Source: an uncultured Flavobacteriales bacterium (GTDB lineage Bacteria > Bacteroidota > Bacteroidia > Flavobacteriales_D > Crocinitomicaceae). Taken from it: a stretch of DNA of 5,710 nt. The stretch covers positions 1 through 5,710 of the forward strand of contig CALEIK010000029.1 in assembly GCA_937876195.1 (NCBI GenBank). Direction: 5' to 3'. Positions 1 to 5,710 of this stretch are shown here, one piece after another (position 1 is the stretch's first letter; every line of letters starts with the position of its first letter). Under the pieces are notes generated by a model, which was given only the letters and a program-made list of their open reading frames with translations, did no database searches and was not told the DNA's origin. The position numbers and the translations under genes were made by a program.

Positions 1-2620
1 CGTTTCCACATGCATCGGTATAAGTCCAAGTGCGTGTGATTGTTCCACCACAAGCGCCACCAATAAGGGCACCATCTGTACCAGCGACACTTCCTGCACC
101 ATCGCAGTTGTCTGTCCAGTTCAAGTTTGTCATAGCAGGCACATCACCTATACATTCTACGGTAATATCCGCAGGAGCAGGATCCAATACTGGAGCCGTA
201 TTATCATCTACAGTAATTGTTTGTGTGGTTGTTGCATTGTTACCACATGCATCGGTGTATGTCCATGTACGCGTAATTGTTCCACCACAAGCACCACCAA
301 CGAGAGCTCCATCTGTTCCAGCAACACTTCCTGCACCATCGCAGTTGTCTGTCCAGTTAAGGTTTGTCATAGCAGGTACATCACCCACACATTCTACGGT
401 AATATCCGCAGGAGCAGGATCCAATACTGGAGCCGTATTGTCGTCTACAGTGATTGTTTGTGTTGTTGTTGCAATGTTACCACATGCATCGGTATATGTC
501 CAAGTACGTGTGATTGTTCCACCACAAGCTCCACCAACAAGCGGTCCATCTACACCCGCAACGCTTCCTGCGCCATCACAGTTATCCGTCCAGTTCAGGT
601 TAGTCATAGCAGGGACATCGCCTATACACTCTACCGTCACGTTTGCAGGAGGTGCGGCGAATACAGGCGCAACATTATCATTTATTGTTATAGTTTGATT
701 GGCAGTACCAGTGTTTCCACAAGGATCGGTAAAGGTCCAAGTACGTGTGATTGTTCCACCACAAGCACCACCAACGAGGGCTCCATCTGCCCCTGCAACA
801 CTTCCTGCACCCGCACAGTTATCTGTCCAATTCAGGTTTGTCATAGCAGGCACATCACCAATACATTGTACAGTAACATTTGCGGGAGGTGCAGCGAATA
901 CAGGTGCAATATTATCGTTTACGGTTATTGTTTGAACAACGTCTGTAAATAAACCACAATCATCAGTTATGCGATACGTTCTAGTGATCACTGTAGGACA
1001 AGTTCCAGCCGAAGCATCACCAATAAAAGTTACTGTTGGAGTAGGATCGACATTATCTGCTTCATCGGTTACGACATTCACATTTGGTGCCGGCACATTA
1101 CCTATACATTGCACATTGACGGGTGCAGGATTTGAAGCAGTTGGTGCTTGATTGTCTACAACTCCCACAGTTACATTGAGGACCAAGTTCGTTCCACATG
1201 TAGCATTAGAAATAGTTACTGAGTAATTTCCGGGACAAACATTGTTAATAGAAGTACCAGTTGCTCCATTGCTCCACAGGTAGGTGTAAATTCCGTCTCC
1301 ACCAGTTACGTTAGAAACTGTGGCGCTACCAGTACAGGGAGCACTACATAAGGATGGCGTAGAAGCTATGTTTGCCGCTAAAGGAGCATATACCGTAATA
1401 TAATCTACAAAAACATCACTACACGTAGCAGACGAGGCAGTCGCTGTTACTGCATAGGTTCCAGGGGTATAATTTTGGTTGGGAGGATTTGTTCCCGTGT
1501 AATTGTTTCCATTACCAAAATTATAGGTGGCAGGACCAACCCCTGTGTGTGTAAAGTCTACTGCTAAAGCCCCAGTACAAGAAAAGTCATTATTTACCGT
1601 AAAGGAAGCCACAGGGGTAATTACTGCTGTACCTTGCCATGTAAAATCAAAGCCTACACCATTTCCAGAATAGTTATCAATTTGAATGGCATATGTTTGC
1701 CCCGCCGTGGCGTTTACTGTACCATTGAATTCAGCACCGCCTCCACCCATACCAAAATTATCACCACAATGACTAGCGAAGTTGTAGTTGCACGAAGATA
1801 GTGTACCAGGACAACCACCAGTAACATTCCACAACGCCCAGTCAAACTCTGCGTTGGCGTCAGGATTACCTGTCCAAGCAATAGTACCATTTTGTAGAAT
1901 AGTAAAAGTAATCCAAGTATCTTGTTGAGGTGGGTCTATGAAACAACCAGGGGTTTGTCCTGAGGCTGTTGCACAGGCCAATGGCACTGCAAAGCCCGTG
2001 GTTTCACAGATTACGTTCGCATTTGCACATGTATTACCTGCACCAGGTGCAGGTGATAAGGACTCAATGCATAGATTAAATGTTCCGTGTGTTTCTGACG
2101 TTGATCCAACTCCAATCCATGCTTGTTGACCAGGAGTCAAACCCCAAGAATCAGTAATTGTACCTCCACCAGCTCCAGATTCACAGGTACTAAAAACACC
2201 TAAACCACACGGGCTGGTGCTTATGACGATAATAGGATCTTGAAGTGTACCAGGTGTTAGAGTAAACGTATTTTGCGCTTCTGGAGCATTGTAGGTAAAC
2301 CACACCATTCCATCAACATCTCCACATGCGCCATAGGTTGTAGTTACACCATCCTCGGAATTTGCTGTTGTACCTGAAATGCAGGACTCACAACCAGGCA
2401 TGGCAACAGGAGTTGCTGTATTACAATCAATACTTCCCCCAGACCCTGCATTGAAGGTTGGATCAGTACATGTCACAGTTGGTGTTCCACAAGCAACATT
2501 GGCAGCAGGAGCACATCCACCACCAAGGGCATTTGCGTTATTGTATAGAGAAAGCAATACCATAAATGAAGAAAATATGGCAGTTCTGAGCCAAAAGAGG
2601 CTTAGTTTATTAGTTTTCAT
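1..2620 (-). CDS. Giant multidomain surface adhesin-like protein (PKD, SprB-type and HYR-like repeats), 5' part; continues past left edge
   Basis: I translated the frame from the ATG at 2620 to the left edge: 873 codons without a stop. Residues 1-31 form a signal peptide (MKTNK, hydrophobic core IFSSFMVLLSL, cleavage probably after ANA). Residues about 36-193 and 194-333 are Cys/Gly/Thr-rich regions that look like beta-sandwich domains of Bacteroidota secreted proteins (WFTYNAP; WITFTI ... YAIQIDNYSG). Residues about 334-413 are PKD-like (PVASFTV, YNFGNGNNYTG, PGTYAVTATA). Residues about 414-485 match the SprB repeat (GSATVSNVTGGDG, YLWSNGATG, CPGNYSVTI). From residue 489 a run of HYR-like repeats begins (DNxAPV, TVxCxGDVPA, TRTWTYTDACGN). 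The protein is presumably exported by Sec and then the T9SS to act in adhesion or gliding; that is inference, because the C-terminal sorting domain lies outside the window. The start is favoured by the signal peptide and an A-rich leader (AAAAACT-ATG) with no Shine-Dalgarno. It begins 26 bp after the 107-aa gene, suggesting one transcript. Confidence 0.93.
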   Translation of the reverse strand, partial: MKTNKLSLFWLRTAIFSSFMVLLSLYNNANALGGGCAPAANVACGTPTVTCTDPTFNAGSGGSIDCNTATPVAMPGCESCISGTTANSEDGVTTTYGACGDVDGMVWFTYNAPEAQNTFTLTPGTLQDPIIVISTSPCGLGVFSTCESGAGGGTITDSWGLTPGQQAWIGVGSTSETHGTFNLCIESLSPAPGAGNTCANANVICETTGFAVPLACATASGQTPGCFIDPPQQDTWITFTILQNGTIAWTGNPDANAEFDWALWNVTGGCPGTLSSCNYNFASHCGDNFGMGGGGAEFNGTVNATAGQTYAIQIDNYSGNGVGFDFTWQGTAVITPVASFTVNNDFSCTGALAVDFTHTGVGPATYNFGNGNNYTGTNPPNQNYTPGTYAVTATASSATCSDVFVDYITVYAPLAANIASTPSLCSAPCTGSATVSNVTGGDGIYTYLWSNGATGTSINNVCPGNYSVTISNATCGTNLVLNVTVGVVDNQAPTASNPAPVNVQCIGNVPAPNVNVVTDEADNVDPTPTVTFIGDASAGTCPTVITRTYRITDDCGLFTDVVQTITVNDNIAPVFAAPPANVTVQCIGDVPAMTNLNWTDNCAGAGSVAGADGALVGGACGGTITRTWTFTDPCGNTGTANQTITINDNVAPVFAAPPANVTVECIGDVPAMTNLNWTDNCDGAGSVAGVDGPLVGGACGGTITRTWTYTDACGNIATTTQTITVDDNTAPVLDPAPADITVECVGDVPAMTNLNWTDNCDGAGSVAGTDGALVGGACGGTITRTWTYTDACGNNATTTQTITVDDNTAPVLDPAPADITVECIGDVPAMTNLNWTDNCDGAGSVAGTDGALIGGACGGTITRTWTYTDACGN
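6..953 (-). repeat. Tandem array of 237-bp (79-aa) HYR-like repeats inside the adhesin gene
   Basis: The landmark ccacatgcatcggt or its variant recurs at 6, 243, 480 and 717, with a diverged version at 954, always exactly 237 bp apart, so the reading frame is kept. Protein repeats start at residues 569, 648, 727 and 806 (DNxAPV), after a first, more diverged 80-residue copy at 489. Each unit contains VxCxGDVPAM, NLNWTDNC, GGACGGTITRTW and TDxCGN, giving four conserved cysteines that could form disulfides outside the cell. The array is cut by the left edge, so total copy number is unknown. HYR-like modules are immunoglobulin-like extracellular folds; here they probably form a stalk (inference). 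Confidence 0.95.
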
Positions 2621-2646
2621 AGTTTTTGGCATTGAGTGGTTATCAA

Positions 2647-2970
2647 CTAATTGTTCAAATAAACAATTTGATTTTCGGGATCAAGTTTTTCTCCCGCTGC
2701 TATACTTTGTTTGGACAGAATGAGAACGCGAATATTTGGCGTGTAAAAAAAGGTTGTTTCGGCGCTCAATTTTTGTTCTAATTTAATGCGTTCTAGTAGC
2801 TGTGTATCAATTGATGGCTTTTGTCTGGTTCCTATCATTTGTAATTGGTAACACCCCTGCAAATCCGTCAACATATTCATGTGGTGCTCTTTAGGGCTAA
2901 GCTCTTGATTCTCTTGACTAAACGCCAATGAAATCAGGAAAAAGCAAAGTGTGGTCAACGTGAGTTTCAT
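2647..2970 (-). CDS. Small secreted protein of unknown function (107 aa)
   Basis: I do not recognise a family. The protein opens with a clear signal peptide (MKLTLTTLCFFLISLAFS, probable cleavage before QE at residue 19), leaving a mature chain of about 89 residues that is mostly polar, with one cysteine (Cys40, in LQGCYQLQ) and no obvious membrane segment or lipobox. The middle (about 52-70) is charged and probably helical (TQLLERIKLEQKL), and the end has beta-like stretches (NIRVLILS, NQIVYLN). Its ATG context, AAAACT-ATG-AAA, is the same as that of the adhesin gene that follows after 26 bp, and neither has a Shine-Dalgarno. The close spacing and shared export make it a candidate periplasmic or surface partner of the adhesin, but nothing in the sequence proves this. 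The signal peptide and a consensus-like promoter upstream support it as a real gene. Confidence 0.82.
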   Translation of the reverse strand: MKLTLTTLCFFLISLAFSQENQELSPKEHHMNMLTDLQGCYQLQMIGTRQKPSIDTQLLERIKLEQKLSAETTFFYTPNIRVLILSKQSIAAGEKLDPENQIVYLNN

Positions 2971-3049
2971 AGTTTTACAGTTTAATTCTTAGCATATCAT
3001 GCTATTTATCAAGACACGTTGGAGACGCATAGCAGAGTATATAGTTGCC

Positions 3050-3077
3050 CAAATTTATAAAAAAATCACAACACCAA
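3050..3077 (-). promoter_or_regulatory. Predicted Bacteroidota-type promoter for the 107-aa gene and adhesin
   Basis: On the minus strand, TAAATTTG (3057 to 3050) matches the Bacteroidota -7 consensus TAnnTTTG exactly, with TTG at 3077 to 3075 as the -33 element and a 17-bp spacer. Transcription would start near 3043, giving a leader of roughly 70 nt before the ATG at 2970. The -33 part lies over the last codons of the upstream enzyme gene (stop codon 3068-3066). The rest of the spacer (2971-3049) shows only a short palindrome, AGCAT-atc-ATGCT, at 2991-3003, and no terminator for the enzyme gene, so read-through from upstream is also possible. Confidence 0.5.
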
Positions 3078-4637
3078 TAGATAATCGTTTTTTATTAAAC
3101 GTTTGATGTTGTATTTAATAGCGAAAGAGCGCCATAGCAATGCAGGTTGTAGGTACATTTTTTCGAGTGCAGGGATTTTATCCGTTAGAATTTTGTCTTG
3201 CGACAAATCGAGTTGTTTTTGGTCAATAAAGTAACTTGGTACATTTTCAATTACAGGAAGGTCGGCTAATTGATAATTAGCAGAAGAGAAGTCAGGAAGA
3301 CTCTCTCCTGCTAAGAAAATTAAATTGCGATGTCCTTCCTCCCCTGGCGTTGGCAATATTTCAACATTAAAACCACAATGATTTAAAGTTTTTAGAATAG
3401 ATCTCGCTGCTCGTCCTTCTTCACCTTTTATAAATCCAAAAAAGTTAATCATCAACATACCGTTTTTTTTCATGCATTTTTTGGCTTGATTAAAACTTTC
3501 TTTGGTTAGAACATGAGATGGTGGGGTTTCATTGAGAAACAAATCCATTACAATAATATCAAACTTTTTTTCACAATTATTGAGGTATCTTCTGGCGTCA
3601 TCAATGTGTATTGGAATTTTCGGATCAACATTGAAATAATTAATTGCAACATCCTTTAATCGCTCATCCAACTCAACAATTTCCATATCAAAATTGAGTC
3701 GATTGAAATGGTGGACCAAGGCACCTCCACCCAATCCCATAAGTAAAACATCCGATTTTGGTTTGTACACGCTAGCGGCAATCGGAAAAAAATAGGAATG
3801 ATCCCAAAGATCACGTGTAGGATCCTCTTTATCGAGTATTGTTTGAGCCGTATTATTTACCATTAGAAGGCGTCCCTTTTTCATTCCTCGGTGAATGGTT
3901 AGAAAGGGCATGTCATATACACGAACTTGCCCTAAAATTCCTTCTGAATGATAAACCAGGTGTATGGATTTATGGGACTCGATTAATCCTGAGCTATCGT
4001 TTGAATACGATACATATAGGATAAGAATAAATAGTGAAGTGATTTTAAAAGGATTTTTTTTTACAAGTAAAATTATGGGAAGTATCGAAATGAGTACCCC
4101 AAAGAAAAAGCAAGGCCATTTCACACCAAACTCAGGGAGCAAGTAAAAACCAGTAAGGAAGGTTCCTATAATTCCTCCGAATGTAGAAATGGCGTATACT
4201 TTTCCGGCAATTTTACCGCTGGTATCCACGTTTGTGTTGATTAGGTTAATGATCATTGGGGAAGTCATTCCCATCAATATTAGTGGTGGCATCAAGAAAA
4301 ACAGTAGGGAAATCGTCGCGCCGACACGTATTTCCATATCAAGTGTGTTTGACATGACCCAATAACTCGAGTACGGCATTATCATTAAAAAGGCACCTGC
4401 GGAAATAAGTACCCAAAGTACAGCCTTTTGTTTCGTCTTGGTGGATATATATCCCCCTAAATAGTAACCAATCATTAGCGCAAACAATGTTACTCCTAAT
4501 ACGGCTGCCCAAACATACAGTGAACTACCAAAAAATGGGGCAATCATTTTAGCACCAACTAATTCGGCAGCCATGACACATGCCCCTTCAATTGCGGCAA
4601 TCGAGAAAAGAACTGTTTTATTTGATAAGATTGACAT
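3066..4637 (-). CDS. Membrane-fused spermidine synthase-like protein (523 aa)
   Basis: The N-terminal part has about seven hydrophobic segments (roughly residues 10-37, 40-64, 72-94, 105-133, 147-172, 175-192, 199-212), with EGACVMAAELVGAKMIAPFFG, GYYLGG and GMTSPM typical of the fused spermidine-synthase family. The C-terminal half (about 225-523) has a Rossmann methyltransferase/aminopropyltransferase fold: GQVRVYD, motif I LMGLGGG at 299-305, acidic VELDE at 321-325, DDARRYL at 346-352, IIVMD at 361-365, and the family-typical tail LTDKIPALE near 484. The Asp of the canonical GGGDGG loop is not at its usual place (GGGALV here), whereas the Asp of the DxRRYL and VMD strands is kept. It therefore resembles an aminopropyltransferase, but the substrate is uncertain. 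The frame extends 8 codons further to a TTG at 4661; I prefer the ATG at 4637 because that TTG overlaps the -7 promoter element and a 5' leader of about 15 nt fits. The stop is TGA at 3068-3066. The gene is probably monocistronic or weakly linked to the genes downstream. Confidence 0.9.
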   Translation of the reverse strand: MSILSNKTVLFSIAAIEGACVMAAELVGAKMIAPFFGSSLYVWAAVLGVTLFALMIGYYLGGYISTKTKQKAVLWVLISAGAFLMIMPYSSYWVMSNTLDMEIRVGATISLLFFLMPPLILMGMTSPMIINLINTNVDTSGKIAGKVYAISTFGGIIGTFLTGFYLLPEFGVKWPCFFFGVLISILPIILLVKKNPFKITSLFILILYVSYSNDSSGLIESHKSIHLVYHSEGILGQVRVYDMPFLTIHRGMKKGRLLMVNNTAQTILDKEDPTRDLWDHSYFFPIAASVYKPKSDVLLMGLGGGALVHHFNRLNFDMEIVELDERLKDVAINYFNVDPKIPIHIDDARRYLNNCEKKFDIIVMDLFLNETPPSHVLTKESFNQAKKCMKKNGMLMINFFGFIKGEEGRAARSILKTLNHCGFNVEILPTPGEEGHRNLIFLAGESLPDFSSANYQLADLPVIENVPSYFIDQKQLDLSQDKILTDKIPALEKMYLQPALLWRSFAIKYNIKRLIKNDYLLVL

Positions 4638-4658
4638 AGTAATTGAGTGTAGAAGAGT

Positions 4659-4688
4659 CAAATTTAAAATAATATTCTGAACAGCAAA
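4659..4688 (-). promoter_or_regulatory. Predicted Bacteroidota-type promoter of the spermidine synthase-like gene
   Basis: On the minus strand, TTTG (4688 to 4685) is followed after 18 bp by TAAATTTG (4666 to 4659), an exact match to the Bacteroidota sigma-factor consensus TTTG ... TAnnTTTG with near-standard spacing. Transcription would begin around 4652, about 15 nt before the ATG at 4637. This placement argues against the alternative TTG start at 4661, which is part of the promoter element. The promoter lies between the upstream gene's terminator and this gene, so the gene is probably transcribed on its own. Confidence 0.65.
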
Positions 4689-4768
4689 GGAGAATGATGG
4701 ATGAGTTCGTTCTTTGTGATTATTGGTGGTGCAGAATTGTCCTGATACTAGACTTGTGATATAATCAT

Positions 4769-4808
4769 AAAAAAGGGGAATTCGATGATATCCGAATTCC
4801 CCTTTTTT
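4769..4808 (-). terminator. Strong intrinsic terminator, perfect 16-bp stem
   Basis: The arms AAAAAAGGGGAATTCG (4769-4784) and CGAATTCCCCTTTTTT (4793-4808) are perfectly complementary around an 8-nt loop (ATGATATC). The stem starts 15 nt after the TAG of the upstream secreted-protein gene and ends in a T run on the minus strand (4774 to 4769). Because the stem is A-flanked on the left and T-flanked on the right, it could also stop plus-strand transcription, but no plus-strand gene leads into it. Confidence 0.9.
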
Positions 4809-4823
4809 TCAATGACTAATTAG

Positions 4824-5710
4824 CTATCGAATTATATTTACATGTCCGGTATACATTCTCCGTTCATCATTTGCAGTGGTTTTTACCTCTATTTTCCATG
4901 TATAAACACCATCTTGAACGATCTTCCCACCATAGGTACCATCCCAACCTACATCGTAGTTGTGTGATTCCCAAACAATTTCTCCCCATCGATTAAATAT
5001 CAACATGGTGAAATCATAAGGGTCATAGCCACTTGAGAAGATTGCTTGAAAATATTCATTGTAATTATCACCATCTGGCGTAAAGGTATTTGGCACATAG
5101 AATATTTCTTCTTCTACTATTCTAATTACCGTGTAAGCAGTGTCCGCACAGCCTAAAGGAGAGGTCGCTATTAATTGTACCACATAAGAACCACTCTCGT
5201 CATTTGGGAAGGTGTGCATAGGATTTTCGACATTCGTTCCCGCTGATCCGTCACCAAAATCCCAACTATAACTTGTGGCATTTTGAGAAGTATTTGTAAA
5301 GTAAACATCTGTATAGATGGTCGACAATGAGTTGTCAGATGTCGTAAATGAAGCGCTTGGAACAGTTTCGACATAAATGTAATCATTGTAGGTCATTGTA
5401 CTAGAACAACCGTTAACTGTTGTAGCTGTTAGTGTCACATCAAAAAGCCCACTGCCAGGAAAAGTATATGTTACATCTCCACAGCCAGTTAGTGTTACTC
5501 CATTTGAGAATTCCCAAACGCAATCTGCAAAAGCTGACTCTCCGACCGAACTGTTGGTAAACACAGTCGTAAGCGGTGCACAACCTGCTAACACGTCCCC
5601 TGCAAAATTAATTACTGGAAGCCCTTCGACTGAGATTGTTACGTCATCTGAGCTGATACACCCAAGATTATCAGCTGTTACAGTATATGTATTTGTACTG
5701 CCTGGACTAA
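4824..5710 (-). CDS. C-terminal part of a large T9SS-secreted protein with PKD domains and gliding-motility-type C-terminal sorting domain; start beyond right edge
   Basis: The frame is open from the right edge (first full codon at 5708) to TAG at 4826-4824, giving 294 visible residues. Residues 1-30 look like the end of an Ig-like module (STNTYTVTADNLGC). Residues about 31-115 are a diverged PKD-like domain (PVINF, CAPLTTVFTNSS, CVWEFSNG, YTFPGSGLFDVTLTA). Residues about 117-199 are a clear PKD domain (PSASFTT, WDFGDG at 149-154, GSYVVQLIATS). Residues about 203-294 form the gliding-motility-associated C-terminal domain of the CHU_C/TIGR04131 type (FYVPNTFTPDGD, FNRWGEIVWES, GWDGTYGGK, DGVYTWKIEVK, YTGHVNIIR). 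That domain family is known to mark proteins for export by the T9SS (type B signal). A GTG at 5594 lies inside a continuous domain and is not a real start. The likely role is a cell-surface or secreted adhesin or matrix protein (inference). A strong terminator follows 15 nt downstream. Confidence 0.95.
   Translation of the reverse strand, partial: SPGSTNTYTVTADNLGCISSDDVTISVEGLPVINFAGDVLAGCAPLTTVFTNSSVGESAFADCVWEFSNGVTLTGCGDVTYTFPGSGLFDVTLTATTVNGCSSTMTYNDYIYVETVPSASFTTSDNSLSTIYTDVYFTNTSQNATSYSWDFGDGSAGTNVENPMHTFPNDESGSYVVQLIATSPLGCADTAYTVIRIVEEEIFYVPNTFTPDGDNYNEYFQAIFSSGYDPYDFTMLIFNRWGEIVWESHNYDVGWDGTYGGKIVQDGVYTWKIEVKTTANDERRMYTGHVNIIR

Noticed and set aside
30..952. Long plus-strand open frames (30-698, 221-952, 699-935), themselves internally repetitive
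   Set aside because: They are antisense to the repeat array. Their internal repeats simply mirror the 237-bp units, and the minus-strand frame has a signal peptide and recognisable domains.
6..953. CRISPR or noncoding satellite interpretation of the repeats
   Set aside because: The 237-bp period is a multiple of three, the units are contiguous without spacers, and they encode a conserved protein module.
969..2723. Other plus-strand open frames at 969-1151, 1938-2129 and 2379-2723
   Set aside because: They are antisense to the adhesin and the 107-aa gene, with no recognisable domains or start signals; the third runs across two minus-strand genes.
2991..3034. Short inverted repeats (AGCAT/ATGCT at 2991-3003; TGCTAT/ATAGCA at 3000-3034) as operator or terminator
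   Set aside because: Arms of 5-6 bp with no following T run are expected by chance in AT-rich DNA; too weak to call.
3839..4146. Plus-strand open frames 3839-4024 and 3964-4146
   Set aside because: They lie antisense inside the well-supported membrane enzyme gene and show no family resemblance.
4638..4661. Extended TTG start for the membrane enzyme
   Set aside because: The TTG is part of the TAAATTTG promoter element, so it is probably upstream of or at the transcript start; the ATG at 4637 fits better.
5171..5386. Minus-strand 71-aa open frame
   Set aside because: It lies in another frame within the PKD region of the T9SS protein, whose own frame is clearly coding.

Overview
The window comes from a member of the Bacteroidota, most likely a marine or freshwater Flavobacteriales relative. 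Three things point there: (i) two large surface-type proteins built from PKD, SprB-like and HYR-like modules, one of them ending in a gliding-motility-associated (CHU_C / TIGR04131-type) sorting domain of the type IX secretion system (T9SS); (ii) AT-rich spacers carrying exact matches to the Bacteroidota promoter consensus (TTTG ... TAnnTTTG) and start codons preceded by A-rich sequence instead of a Shine-Dalgarno; (iii) signal peptides of the 'AFS|QE' kind common in this phylum.

All four supported genes lie on the minus strand, so transcription runs from right to left. From the right edge: (1) 4824-5710 is the 3' end of a large secreted protein (Ig/PKD modules plus T9SS C-terminal sorting domain), closed by a perfect 16-bp-stem terminator at 4769-4808. 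(2) 4637-3066 is a complete 523-aa membrane protein fused to a spermidine-synthase/methyltransferase-fold domain, with its own near-consensus promoter at 4659-4688. (3) 2970-2647 is a 107-aa secreted protein of unknown function, preceded by a second consensus-like promoter at 3050-3077. (4) 2620-1 is the 5' part (873 codons, running off the left edge) of a giant multidomain adhesin-like protein, starting only 26 bp after gene 3 and so probably co-transcribed with it.

The adhesin carries, in order, a signal peptide, two Cys/Gly-rich beta-sandwich-like regions, a PKD-like domain, one SprB-type repeat and a tandem array of HYR-like repeats with an exact 237-bp (79-aa) period that is still running when the window ends. 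Long open frames on the plus strand over this array (30-952 and others) are antisense shadows of the repeats.

Taken together, this is a cell-surface/adhesion locus with an unrelated-looking polyamine-synthase-like membrane enzyme between two T9SS-type surface genes. I found no RNA gene, CRISPR array, insertion sequence or attachment site. I see no clearly new system. The most interesting points are the mosaic, apparently homogenising repeat array, the uncharacterised 107-aa partner gene, and the enzyme's departure from the canonical aminopropyltransferase motif.
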